From: Pisolithus tinctorius
Lineage: Eukaryota > Basidiomycota > Agaricomycetes > Boletales > Pisolithaceae
DNA length: 64,000 bases
Reading direction: 5' to 3'
Assembly: GCA_024663395.1 (NCBI GenBank)
Contig: JANFAH010000026.1
Span: 434,001-498,000, forward strand
Shown here: positions 41,800-53,870 of the stretch, piece by piece
Layout: every line of letters starts with the position of its first letter
How positions within the stretch are numbered: position 1 is the first letter of the stretch
Position numbers and translations under genes: made by a program
Notes under the pieces: model-generated
What the model was told of the DNA's origin: nothing
Database searches by the model: none
What the model saw: the letters and a program-made list of their open reading frames with translations, nothing else

Positions 41800-44700
41800 G
41801 CATATTCTAGAATAACCCAGCTGTAAGTAAAACACTTTGAGACACAAACAAAACTTTGGGCCATTGAGCCCTTTCAGTGCATCTCCAAGATCCCTTGCAT
41901 GTCTTGCATGGTCTTGTGTCGCTGCAGCTAGCCATCATAGGTCAATTTGGAGCCTTCATACTTGTAAGTGTGATTGTCCTTGTCTGTAGTTGTCACATAC
42001 TTCTTCTGCCACCAGAGGCTGTTGTTGTAGTTCAAACAGCATTCGTCATACTTGCTTGACTGTATGTCCACATGTCCTTTGTTCATAGTTCATCTTAGTC
42101 TCCAATATCATGATTGCCTTTTGTCATAGATGTTTGTCCCTCCTAGAATGACTAAAATGTAAGTAACATGTCTCAAAGCCAAAATGAGAACTCAAGCTGG
42201 TGAGCCCAGTGCCTGTGTCCATTGTGCTTTGCCTCCATGGCCTGGCCCTTCTTTTCTCTTGCAGCCATTGATCTACTTTAAGTCTTGTCAGTGTTGCTAA
42301 CACCCGCTGTGCAGTCTGCCAAGTTTTCCTATAGAAATGCCACTGTAAGTGATATGACACAAAACAGAAGAGAACAAATGGGCTGCCAAGCCCAGTGCAC
42401 AAATCCCCTATGCCTTTCCTCCACTGAACAACCTCTGTTGCTTCAAATGACCATTGACTGGTGGTGCTCTGCACTCTCATCTCTTCATGTAGCCATTCAT
42501 ATATACCTTGTACCTTTAAGTGCAATAGTTTTCACTCATACTTGTTGTACATCCCCACTAAGTCCAAGACACCAACCAGTCCTCCACCCATGATGAAGAA
42601 CCCTTGTCCATCACTTCTAGGATGGATGGCTGGGTGCTCCCATTCATGTGGGTTGAATGGGGTGTTGAACACAGATAGGATGGATTCAGCATTGGGTGCA
42701 GATGTGACATAGGGACCAAGCAGCTGCAGAGAGCCATGCATCATGCAGTGATATTCAGTTGTGGCACATATGGGAGGGAGAGTGCAGTGTGGAGATTCGA
42801 CGAACACAGCTGTAGCACTCTTGAGGTCTAGTTTGGGTTTGCTTGATGTGGTAGAGTGGTAAGGCAGTAGACTATATGCCTCTAATGGCCTGTGCAAATA
42901 GGATGTCCATCTGTTGACATTCATGACATCAGTGCTATTAAATATGACACTCGCAGAACTCATGTAGACAAGCCTACAGATGCCAGCTGCAATAGCTGCA
43001 CCAACAACAGCTTGGGTGCCCTTGATGTTGACCTTGATATAGATGGAGGGGTCTCTTGTGCCTCACTGCAGTGAGGTATTTTGTACAATATATGTAACAC
43101 CCGATTTCTTTAATATATCCAACACATCCTGTTCATCTGTGATGTCTCCCAAATAAAATGAGACTTTGCCATGTCTCTGGACAATATCCAACCTGGGGAT
43201 GGAGACACTGTTTCCCTTCACTAACTGTTTGGTGGTATGATGACCTATGAAGCAGCTTCAGCTGCTGATAAGGTAGGCATCGTTGGCTTCAAGGGGCAGG
43301 GTTGGGGTTCGTCTCAATCTAAACCTTTGTACTGTAGGCATTTTGCAGTTCGAAGCTCCATCAATATCTTGTAAAAACCTGTATTTCCTGAAATGACATA
43401 GTGGTAAGTAAAATGCTTTGAAGGAAAACATAAAGCTTGGGCCTTCGAGCCCACTTGACATGGTCTCGACACACCTTGTGTGTCATGCATCTCATAGCCA
43501 TTCCAAAACTAGCTGTCATACCACTATTTGTAGCAGTTCTTGCCTGTAAGTCTGTAAAACTGCCTTGAATGCTTCTCTTCAGTTGTCTTGTGGTTGCCAT
43601 AGTCACAGCTCTATATTTTGATGCATTCTTCCTTCTGAACTGTCATCTACCCTAGAATAACATAGCTGTAAGTAAGGAGCTGTGGATCTAAAACAAAAGC
43701 CCGAGCCATCATGCTCAGTATCTGTGCTTATCGGACATCACTTCCCTGACAATCCCCATTGTAGATCAAACTGTAGTCGAAGTGCTTGTCTTGCCATACT
43801 TTGTTCATAGCTTGTTGTAAATTCTTCAATACCTTGTGAAAATCTGTACTCCCTAAGACGATGTAGCTGTAAGTAAAATACTTTAAAGAAAAAGCTGAAG
43901 TTTGGGCCATTGAGCCCAGTCAGCATGGCTTCAATGCCCCTTGCATCTCACGCATCTGGTTGTGACCTCAAAACTTGCTGTCATAGTGCTACTCATAGCG
44001 GTTCTTGCCTGTAAGTCCATAAAACTGCCTTGAATACTTCTCTTTGGGCATTTTGTAGTTGTTGTAGTTGCTCAGTATATTGATACGTTCTTTCTTCAAT
44101 GCTGTTGTCCACTTTAGAATAACCTAACTGTGAGTAAAAAGCCACACAACTAAAATAAGAACTTGGCCAGTTGTGTTCAGCACTCATGCTCATTGGATGC
44201 TGTATCCTCAATGATCACCGTAGTAGTTCAAACTGTGGTCACTGCATTTGACCAGCAGTACTTTGTGTTAGCTGGATTCACTGGTCTGTAAGTCAATGGG
44301 TTCCTCCTTCGATGTCACTGTCTATCTGTAGTCATTGTGCTTGTTTCTCCATATGTGTCCTTGTCACTGTTGCTTTTGCTCGCTGTGGTGGTAGCTTCCC
44401 TACGATACCCTGTAAATAGTCATATTCCCTAAAACATCGAAGGTGTAAGTAAAACGGCTTAAAGAGAAAGCTAAAACTTGGGCCTTTGAGCCCCATTGGC
44501 ATGATGCCAAAACTGCCCATATGTTGTGCATCTCGCTTTGACTCCAAACCTCACCATTGTGTTGCTACTCATATTAAGTCTTGCACACAAGTCCATAGAG
44601 TCACTTCAAACTTGTTTCTTGTGGCATTTTGTGGCTGTTGTACTTGTAGCGCTGTATGGCAATGTGGACTTCCTGCTAAGTCATCATTCACTCTAGAATA

Positions 44701-45643
44701 ATGTACTCATAAGTAAACAGTTGTGAAATGAAAATAAAAAACATGGGCCATCAGGCTCCATTTCCACACTCATTGGATCTTGTATGCTCGAAGATCACTG
44801 TTGTAATTCAAACCGTAGTTGTCACTCTAGTCCTGCTGTACTTCTGCATGATCTTCATTCGTAGACCATCATAGATGCTTGGATAAGGATTGCTGGGGCA
44901 TTGGTCATGCTTCATTGCATACACCCATTTTCCCTAGAATAGAAACACAGTAAGTAAAATGCTCTGAAATCCAAACAAACCCTTGAGCTGTAGTGCTCAA
45001 TATCTGTGCCCATTGTGCCTTGTTTCCATAGAGTGGCCATTCTAGCTTCACATGGTCTTTGGTCTGTGTCTAGCATCATCATTGTCTCTTGTATTGTGGT
45101 CACCGTTTGTCATAGATAGCCAGCTTCCTTTGAGCCATCAAGCTCAGCACTTGCGCTCGTCATGCCTCATTCCCATCAGATGGCTGTTCTAGCCTTGTGT
45201 GCCCTTCGATCCATGTAGAGCACTGTCATCATCATCTCTTGTATTGCACTTGTCTGTATGTCACTTGATCTTCGTGGCATAACCCAGTTTTCCCTAGTGT
45301 AGACTAGATGTAAGTAAAACTCTATGAATTCAAAACAAAACCTTGGGGCATCGAGCCCATTATCTGCGCTCATCATACCCCACTTCCATCGAACAGCACT
45401 TCCACTCTTGCATGAGTGTTGACCCACACTCAGTGCAACTGTCATCATCGTTCCTTGTATTGCGACTGCCTGGATGTCGGTCAGTCTTTGTTGCATGTAG
45501 CCACTTTCCCTAGAGTAGGATAGTTGTAAGTGAAACATTTTGAAATCAAAACAAACTTGTGAGCCATTGGGCTCTCCATCTGCACTCCTTGTGCCTTGTC
45601 TCCATAGAACAGCACATCCAATCTTGCCTGACTGTCAGTCCGC
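41800..45643 (-). repeat. Degenerate tandem repeat with a recurring coding-like motif
   Basis: At least twelve units, about 180-360 bp apart, each marked on the plus strand by CTGTAAGTAAAA-like sequence (near 41824, 42160, 42343, 43411, 43673, 43872, 44130, 44448, 44713, 44949, 45311, 45527). On the minus strand many units read GLxGPxFxFxFKxFYLxL followed by a REx-type stretch (43461, 43926, 44547, 45538). No long frame survives. It may be a decayed repeat protein or a repeated exon whose 3' splice site is TTTTACTTACAG. It continues past the solo LTR at 45644-47497. Confidence 0.6.
42578..43254 (-). pseudogene. 3-beta-hydroxysteroid dehydrogenase/isomerase family fragment (ERG26-like)
   Basis: The minus frame begins CFIGHHTTKQLV (Rossmann-type glycine region, GxxGxxG-like) at 43254, then RLDIVQRHGKVSFYLGDITDE, a TGA, DPSIYIKVNIKGTQAVVGAA and RLVYMSSASVIFNSTDV. 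These match the NAD-binding half of 3-beta-HSD/sterol-4-alpha-carboxylate dehydrogenases (NVDGT...VYTSSAxVVF). The active-site Tyr is visible (RPLEAYS) but the Lys four residues on is Pro. The end reads GQGFFIMGGG, like GQAFFITNGE. No intron is apparent, so a retrocopy is possible. It lies inside the tandem repeat and must be non-functional. Confidence 0.7.
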
Positions 45644-47497
45644 TGTGAGTCAAAGTGTGGAAAGCTGGTATAAACCAAACAAATCTAACACCAAAGACAA
45701 ATGAAAGTGAGTGGTGGTTTGCCTCCATGGAACCTGGAGTGCAGAGAAACCTAGTGTAGGGGGAACTTCAAGTGGAGGGTGCTCCTAGTGCAAGTCAACA
45801 ATGAGTTATGCAGGAGTAGACAAGCAAGTGATTGAATGGGGGAAGCTGAACAGAGTGAAGGTGTTCAGCCAAAAGGACTTCTGGAATGATGGACTTTGAT
45901 ACAACATGCTCCTGGCACAAGTCATTGACGAGTTATGCAGGAGTGGAAGAATGACTAAGCAAGACCACTGAGTAAGAGGAAGCTTCAGATGATGAAGGAT
46001 GGCAGATAGACTCTTCCGAATGAGCCTCAACTACCAAGTATATGAATGATGACAGATAGACCCCTTCGTGGAGTCTCAACTGTCGATGACAAGATAGGCA
46101 CTGAACTGACTACTGAGTGACTTCTGGACTGCTTCTGATTGCTTGTGTGGTAGCTAAGTACATGGGGGTTTATATACTGTGGGGGGAGCACAGCTTGTGA
46201 CAAACAAGGCACAAACACTTGGTAAGTAATGAGTAAGGACTGAGTAATCATGATGAGTAAGTGAGAAATGAAAAGTAAGCAAGCAAAGAAGATTGGTAAG
46301 TATTGGCAATAAATGAGTCAAGGATAGTCAAAATATCACAGAATGAGTCAAGTGGAGTCAGAAACTGAGTAAGCACACTGATATCACATTAGGGGGTGGT
46401 GATGCAAGTTAGATCTTGGCAGAGACATCTCTAGATCCAAAGATGACATGACAGATGGATGGTGTTTCCAGACATGGAAGTATCAATTCCAGAATTGAAG
46501 GGCATGAGTCAGGTGTCAAAGGGGGCTAGGGCATTGGGGGTCTGTGGGGCAATGGGAGCATATGTGATCACATCTCCCACCCTTTTGTCCTCTCAGTGAA
46601 GTTAACAAAAACTTCATGGATGGGGCTCTGATGGAGGAGGAGAAGAAGGAGGGACATCTTCTGCTGGATCTTGCAGTAAGAAGGCAAGATGCATGTCATA
46701 CTTGTCATGGATGCAATCAGGGAGGCTGGAGAACAGTAGATTATACTGCAGCTGTCGCAATGCAGGAAGAATGATGGATGAGATTGGAATAAAGACAGTG
46801 CAGGGAGCAGGGAGGAATGATCCATATGCTTCATCAAGAGGGGAGACCGAAACAACCATATAAGACCTTTCAAACCGAGTGACAGACCTGAGGCAACCAA
46901 AGAACGTCCTTCTGGAAGTCATACTGACAAGGAGAACATGCTGATGAAGCTGCATGGGACAAGATGGGGCTGACAACGACAGGATGAACCAGGGGGCTTC
47001 AGGACAGAAGCTGGTGGGAACACCTGGCAGATATACATAGCCATTGTCTCTGGCAACTGAGACAAGCGAGATGATTGACAAAGAGGTGGCCATGATTGAT
47101 GGACTCAGCGAAATGAGTGTCTGATGGATGGAGTGCTGTAGAAATGTGTAGGGTGTGAGGATCCTCTCCAAATTTGGAAGGAAGAATCATGGGGCTGAGC
47201 ACTTCAAGCGAGTGTGACAACCAAGTTGATATCTTTGGAAACAGCGGAGATACAATGAAAACCAGAATGCCATACACAGGCACTAAAAACCTTTAATGCA
47301 CACTTCACTCGCTTCCTCTTTTCTCTTTAGCACTGACAACTTGTTCTTGTGTGAAGGATGGCTGTTAATGTCCAGCAGTCTTTCTATGCATGAGGTCTTT
47401 AGTCTTCATCTGCATGGCATGGGCATTGCACACAACTCATCAACAAGTTAGGCAGAGTCAGCTGTAACCATGTCCACAACACCTTTGGTGTGTGACA
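45644..47497 (-). mobile_element. Solo LTR, family C (copy 5)
   Basis: Reverse-complement family C LTR, TGTCACAC at 47497 to GACTCACA at 45644, flanked by CCGC (45640-45643) and CCAC (47498-47501), a 4-bp duplication with one CpG change. The 159-codon LTR frame is intact at 46614-47093. It interrupts the tandem repeat. Confidence 0.9.
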
Positions 47498-48397
47498 CCA
47501 CACCCAGTGTAATTGTTATTGTCATCACTATCATGCTATCCACTGCCATTGTTGCTCTTGTCATTGTTGCTGTCACTTGTAGTTGCAATAACTTCCTTAC
47601 AGTATGTTGTTCACCCCATTCTTCGTATCCTGCAATTGCAGTGATCTTGCATAGCCAGCCTGTAACACTAGAGTTGTCAGTATGTAGTACTTGAGTGCAC
47701 GCAGCCACAATGCACAAAGCAGTCATGCGACTTTGCTTAGTCAACATTGCAGGACTTTCTGCACAAGTCCTAATACCGAGTGTGTGTGTCAATACTCTTG
47801 ACAAATTCCTGAATAAAACATATATTGCTGGCATCGCACAGTTGTGGAACACTTCAAGTGTGAGGTCATCCATCCTCACCATGTGCTTCAACATTTCTAC
47901 CTGCAAAACTTCTTCCAGCAGCTTCCTTTGTGTGACCAGCTTCGAAGGCCTTTTGATCTCAATCTTCTTTGCAATAACCTTCACCTCGATGTATTCTGTA
48001 CCTCTTAATGTCCTGTGTGAGTTAGTATTCCCTTCATGTACTGACCTATCTGCCTCGTGATCACTCACAAGCACTTTGAGTGCTTCATCTTCCACTCTCT
48101 CAGATTTTGTGTGTTCTTCAAGTCTTTCTGTTCCAAAATCAAGTGACACTTTTGACATGAGTGACTCATCTGCCAACTGTTGTATGTCTTCGCTGACCAT
48201 GGGAGCTTTGACAGTGTTTTCCTCAAGACTTTGACATCTTGAGTAGAAAGTACCAGTGGCCAGTTGAGGAACTTGGTGAGAACAAAATGAGAAACCCCTT
48301 TTCTGAGTGCTGTTGCTCACCTCAAATTTGAATGGCTCCTTTGTTGTGGGTGGCTCTTCCACTGCCACTGCCACTGGCTCAACTCACTTGAGCTCTG
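47498..48397 (-). pseudogene. Unrecognised coding-like stretch (open frame of about 290 codons)
   Basis: An open minus frame from ATG 48374 (MAVAVEEPPTTKEPFKFEV) to the LTR junction at 47498. It is rich in Glu, Lys, Ser and Val, with KVIAKKIEIKRPSKLVTQRK in the middle. Its last part (VDSMIVMTITITLGV) resembles the tandem repeat units to the left, so it belongs to the same locus, split by solo LTR copy 5. I recognise no family. It is CpG-poor yet long and open, which is unusual here. Confidence 0.4.
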
Positions 48398-48401
48398 GCA
48401 C

Positions 48402-50235
48402 TGTGAGTCAAAGTGTGGAAAGGTAGTGAAAACCAACCAAAACCAACACAAAAGACAAATGATGTGTGAGTGGTGGTGTGCCTCTGTGGAACCTGGAGTG
48501 CAGAAAAACCTGATGTGGGGGGGGGACTTCAAGTGGAGGTGCTCCTGGCACAAGTCATTGACAAGTTACACAGGAGAGGATGAATGAATGCTGATTGAGA
48601 AGGGGATGCTGAACAGAGCAGGGGTGTTCAGCCAAAAGGACTCCTAGTGCAAGTCATTGACAAGTTATGCAGGAGTAGATTGATGACTAAGCAGGTGTGC
48701 TGACAAAGCACAGATGATACTTCAGATGATGAAGGATGGCAGATAGACTCTTCTGAATGAGCCTCAACTACCAAGTATACAAATGATGACAGATAGACCC
48801 CTTTGTGGAGCCTCAACTGTTGATGACAAGTTATGCTGAGAAGAACTGACTGACTGCTGAGTGAATGGCTTCTGGTTCACTTGGGGGTAGCTAAGTACAT
48901 GGGGGTTTATATACTGTGGGGGGAGCACAGCTTGTGACAAACAAGGCACAAACACTTGGTAAGTAATGAGTAAGGACTGAGTAATCATGATGAGTAAGCA
49001 AGAAATGAAAAGTAAGCAAGCAAAGAAGATTGGTAAGTATTGGCAACGAACAAGTCAAGGACAGTCAAAATATCACAGATGAGTCAAATGGAGTCTGAAA
49101 CTGAGTAAGCACACTGATATCACATTAGGGGGTGGCAATGCAAGTCAGATCTCGGCGGAGACATCTCTAGATCCAAAGATGGCATGACAGATGGGTGGTG
49201 TTTCTGGATAGGGAAGTATTAATTCCAGAATTGAAGGGCATGAGTCAGGCATCAAAGGGGGCTAGGGTGTTGGGGGTCTGTGGGGCAATAGGAGCATAAG
49301 CAATTGTGTCTCCCACCCTTCCATCCTCTCAGCAAAGTTAACAAAAACTTCATGAACAGGGCTCTGATGGAGGAGGAGAAGAAGGAGGGACATCCTCTGC
49401 TGGATCTTGCAGTAAGAAGGCAAGATGCATGTCATACTCATCATGGATGCAATCAGGGAGGCTGGAGAACAGTAGATTATGCTGCAGCTGTTGCAATGTG
49501 GGAAGAATAATGGATGAGATTGGAATAAAGATGGTGCAGGGAGCAGGGAGGAACGATCCATATATGCTTCATCAACTGGGGAGACTGAAATGACCACATA
49601 AGACCTTTCTAACTGAGTGACAGACCTGAGGCAACCAAAGAATGTCCTTCTGGAAGTCATACTGACAAGGAGAACACACTGACCAAGCTGCATGGGATGA
49701 GACAGGGCTGACAATGATGGGATGAACCAGGGGGATTCAGGACAGAAGCTGGTGGCAATGCCTGGCAGATATATGTAGCCACTGTCTCTGGCAAATGAGA
49801 CAAGTGAGACAATCAATGAAGAGGTGGCCATGATTGATGGACTTAGTGAAATAAGCATCTGATGGATGGAGTGCTGTAGAAATGCATAGGGTGCAAGGAT
49901 CCTCTCCAAATTTGGACAGCAGAATCGTGTGGCTGAGCACTTTAAGCGAGTGTGAGAATGGAGTTGATATCTTTGGAGATGGTGGAGATACAATGAAAAC
50001 TGGAATGCCATACACAGGTGCTAAAAACTTTCAATGCACACTTAACTTGCTTCCTCTTTTCTCTTTAGCACTGGCAACTCATTCTTGTGCAAAGGATGAC
50101 TGCTCACATCCAGCAGTCTTTCTATGCATGAGGCCTTTAGTCTTCATCTGCATGTCATGGGCATTGTGTGCAACTCATTGACAAGTTAGGCAGAGTCAGC
50201 TGTAACCATGTCCACAACACCTTTGGTGTGTGACA
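48402..50235 (-). mobile_element. Solo LTR, family C (copy 6)
   Basis: TGTCACAC at 50235 to GACTCACA at 48402, with a perfect 4-bp duplication GCAC (48398-48401, 50236-50239). The LTR open frame (ATG 49831) is shifted near 49563. It sits exactly where pol G meets the unrecognised locus. Confidence 0.9.
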
Positions 50236-50920
50236 GCACATGGAGTCTGGGAGGCAAAGGGTGAATGAGTGGGTGCCAGGCTGCACTATTACCAAGTAAG
50301 GGCCTAGGTTCTTGTCTGCAAGTTTCTGTGATGGTCTTGTGGTCCAGAAGTACTTGGCTTTGACATAGACCTGGTTGCTGAGGTTGATCTTGGGTGGCGG
50401 TAGCCTTTTCACATCTGCCAGACCTTGGTATCTAGCTTGGGCTAGTGCCATCTCTTCTTGTAGGAACTGGTGTAGTTTGTCCAGGTCCACAGCATAGTCC
50501 CTAGCCTGTGCTGAGGATAAGTCCCTTTCAGGGAAGACTGAGAGGTTAGGGTGGTAGCCCTTGTTGGCAAAGACAGGGGAAACACTGGTGGTAGCACTCA
50601 GTGCATTGTTGTAGGCAAACTCAGCCAGTGGAAGTAACTCAGCCCAGTTGTCCTGTTGGTAGTTGCAATATACCTGGAGGTACTGTTCCAAGGTCTGGTT
50701 TGCATGTTTGGTCTGGCCATCTCCTTCCAGGTGGTATCCAGAAGTGAAGTGTAGGTGCATATCCAGCGCTTTACCCAAGGGCCAGAAGAAGTGCAGGACA
50801 AATTCAGAGCCTCAGTTGGAGGTTACATGTGCTGGGACACCATGTTTCGAGAAGACATGGAGTAGAAAGAGCTTAGCAAGCTTGGGGGAGGTAACAGTGT
50901 CATAGGTGGGTATGAATATT

Positions 50921-51811
50921 AGGGGAGCTCAGAGTTGTCACTTTTCATGCTTGCACTCACTTTCACTGATGCTGTCAGTCATGTGACCAGTGCAGAAAAG
51001 ACTTAGCAGAAATGTTAACAACAAAGTATTATTATTATGTAATACATTTTATCACTGTAGATCAGTGATCTGATACTGCAACCTATGGTTCACAAAACAC
51101 TTCATGACTGATACCTTGCTGTATATATATTGCTTATTGTCCTCAATGCTGTATCCAACCCTCCAGGGACCCTTGATGGCCTAGCACAAGAGCTCAATCT
51201 TGATATTAGCTGCAATTTGGCTATTTGACAGACTCAAAGCCTCAATGAAATGTGTACAGGTCTCTGTGTCCATACAATCCTCTGCGCCAAGGCCAATACC
51301 CTCCCCAGTGATAGTGAGCCTCTTTGTGTGCTGCTTGAACAGTTCTGCAAGCCTATGCAACAGATTAGTCTTCTCTAGTAACTTGAACTTGAGATACCCT
51401 TCATATTTGTGTTTAATCTGATCCCAGTGACTGTAGCATCCATACTGTACAGCTGAAGTGTTCAACATACAATTCCATTGTAGTAGCACAGTAGGTCATG
51501 GCCAGTGGGTCACTTACCTCATGTTTGGACTTACCACACAAAGCCTTTAGACTTTGAGGTTTTGTGATCTCCAATATCAGTTGCCAAACATATGCATGGT
51601 TGTCAGCATCCAATGTGACAGGTGGCAAGGTTGCTTTGGGTTTCTTGGCCCTCAAGGGAGGAGCATGGAAGCACATTGAGGGCATGCACTGATAACCCTA
51701 ACCCATCTAACTAGTATTAAAATTTATTTACTGTGCTAAGTAGGTTCACATGACCAGAAGTGAAAGTGAAACCAAGTGCAAGCACAAAAAGCGACAACTC
51801 TGAGCTCCCCT
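50921..51811. mobile_element. 891-bp TIR element (unclassified DNA transposon) in integrase of pol G
   Basis: Terminal inverted repeats begin AGGGGAGCTCAGAGTTGTC and continue imperfectly for about 45 bp (CTTTT, TGCTTGCACT, TTTCACT). The flanks carry ATT on both sides (50918-50920, 51812-51814). Leaving it out restores KQAIFIPT in integrase. The 3-bp duplication would fit PIF/Harbinger or CACTA types, but TATT is an alternative 4-bp reading, so the family is open. Confidence 0.8.
51181..51685 (-). pseudogene. Coding remnant inside the TIR element
   Basis: Two overlapping minus frames (51685-51413 and 51489-51181) read MPSMCFHAPPLRAKKPK..., YVWQLILEITKPQ, KHEVSDPLAMTYC and then KHKYEGYLKFKLLEKTNLL, RLTITGEGIGL. 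They join with a frame change around 51415-51490. I recognise no transposase catalytic motif. It may be an accessory DNA-binding protein or captured sequence. Confidence 0.4.
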
Positions 51812-53655
51812 ATTGCCTGCTTGGACAGTCAGTCCACAACCACCAGGATAGCAGTGTGACCACCAGATGCTGGTAGATGCTCAATGAAATCCATGGAAAT
51901 GGAATTCTATGGCTTTTCTGGTATCAGCAGTTGTTTCAGGGTGCTGTATGGTCAGTGTCTGGGTGTTTTGGCTCTCATGCACATAGTGCAGGACCTCACA
52001 TATTCTTTGATGAAGGTGTGAACACTGGGCCAGGTGTACTCTCACCAGATCAGTTCCAATGTCTGATTCTGGCTGAAGTGTCCTGACAGTGGGTGATCAT
52101 GCTTGTACTGAAGGTCGTTGGCATCTGGTACATAGATCTGGTTATCAAGGTGCAGCAGACTGGTGCTATCAACTGACCACTGAGGGTTGGAGGCATCTGT
52201 GAGTCAGTGCTGGGACAGTGGGGCTGAGAGTAGTGTGGTGAGTATTTCATTGTGGAGTTGTTCTACATCCATTAGAAGGCTGGCACATAGTACAGGGTAC
52301 TCCAAGCATGTGGCACAGAGAGCTGAGACCAGCTGTTCTTGTGTGAACACTGGTCAGAGGTTGTGGGGGTTTGCCTGGTCATAGCCCCTATCCCCCTCTT
52401 TGGGGTAGATGTCCCATCATCTAGTGAGAGTGTTGGGCTTAGCACCAAGCTTACCCAGGCAGAAATGGATGACAAGGTTGAACTGTGACAGGTACTCAGA
52501 CCACCAGGCTTGCTGGCATGTGAGTACCTTAGAGGTTGAGAAGTATTCTAGGTTCTTGTGGTCAGTGACCACATCAATTGGTAGAGGGGCACCCTCCAAG
52601 TAGTGTCTCCAGGCCCAGAAGGCCTCAAAGATAGCAAGTAACTCCTTATCATGGGTGTCATAGTTGAGTTCCAGTGCAGACAGTGTCCAGGAGTAAAAGG
52701 CAACTGGGTAAAGTTGGTTATCTTCACTGGTGATGGACAGTATGCCAGCAATGGCATAGTCTGAAGCATCAGTTTCCACTGTGAGCTGAGTGCCAGGAAT
52801 GAAGTGAGTAAGGATAGGAGCAGTGGTGAAAGCTTCTTTGAGTGTATTGAAGGCTGATCAGCACTCCTCAGAGAAGTTCCAGGGTATGTTTTTTCACATA
52901 AGGTGGGTCAAGTGGATGATGATGTCTGAGTAGTTGTAGATGAAATGTTGGTAGAAGTTGGCAAAGCCTAGGAAGGATTGGATGTCCTTGACCTTCTGGG
53001 GCTTGGGTCAGTCACAGATGGCTTTGATCTTTGCACTGGACATGGTGAGGCCAGTCGGCGAAAGACAGTAGCCTAGGTATTCTACTGATTTGGAGTGGAA
53101 CTCACATTTTTCCAGTTTGACATACAGGCCATGCTTCCAGAGTCAGCACAGGACCTCTTTAACATGCTGCTGGTGCAAGTTCTCATCATTGGAATAGATG
53201 AGTATGTCATCCAGGTAGACCATGATGCATATGTCTAGGAGGTTGAAAAATACTGTTGACAAAGCTTTGGAATGCTGCCAGGGTGTTGGACAGGTCAAAA
53301 GGCATGACAAGCCATTCAAAGGACCATACCAAGTGCAGAACACAGTTTTCCATTCATCACCATCAGTGATCTGGACCAGGTGGTATGCATGCCTGAGGTC
53401 AATTTTGGTGTAGATCTCACTTCAGTCACCCCCCCCCAGGGGACCTATTAGGTTCATATATTCTTATAGATGTATCCACCTAATAGGTGTTGATCACCTG
53501 GGTATTCCCAGTGACTGCTGGAGGTTTACCAGGCCCTGGAGATTCTCCAGAGTAAGGTATGAGACATGGACTTTCTCCAGGATTATTACATCTATAACAG
53601 AGTGCCTGGGGTCCAAATGGGGCTTTCCCCAGTGGGTTAATAGACCTATGTCCTG

Positions 53656-53870
53656 GGTATCCTGGGGGATTCTCCAGCCTAAATGGACCTGTTCTCTGGG
53701 TATGCTGGGGGATTCTCCAGCCTAAATGGACCTGTTCTCTGGGCATGCTGGGGGATTCCCCAGCCTAAATGGACCTGTTCTCTGGGCATGCTGGGGGATC
53801 CCCCAGCCTAAATGGACCTGTTCCCAGTGCATCCTGGGGGTTTCCCCAGCCTGAATGGACCTGGTCCCAG
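53656..53870. repeat. Minisatellite, five 43-bp units
   Basis: Units of the form CTGGGTATGCTGGGGGATTC + TCCAGCCTAAATGGACCTGTTCT at 53656, 53699, 53742, 53785 and 53827; the last ones diverge. Each contains GGGGATTCTCCAG, also the core of the 21-bp array to the right. Degenerate copies extend to about 53480 and 53890. Confidence 0.85.

Larger units (their letters stand above)
50236..53420 (-). pseudogene. pol: Truncated gypsy pol G: reverse transcriptase part, RNase H, integrase
   Basis: The minus strand from 53420 reads EIYTKIDLRHAYHLVQI, then an intact YLDDILIYS box near 53210, RNase H ETDASDYAIAGILSIT (52779) and RPGKLGAKPNTLTR-like sequence, then integrase with VVVDWLSKQA, SGYHLEGDGQTKHANQTLEQY and QVYVKAKYF, stopping at LPDSMC next to solo LTR 6. 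Gag, protease and the start of reverse transcriptase are missing on the right; the chromodomain is missing on the left. Many stops. A TIR element lies inside at 50921-51811. Related to elements A and B. Confidence 0.85.

Noticed and set aside
41824..45540. GTAAGT motifs on the plus strand as a series of splice donors
   Set aside because: They are part of the repeat unit and no matching plus-strand exons were seen; the shared amino-acid motif is on the minus strand.
53443..53488. 10-bp hairpin ACCTATTAGG/CCTAATAGGT next to the pol G truncation
   Set aside because: A short isolated inverted repeat without flanking duplication; too weak to call a transposon end.
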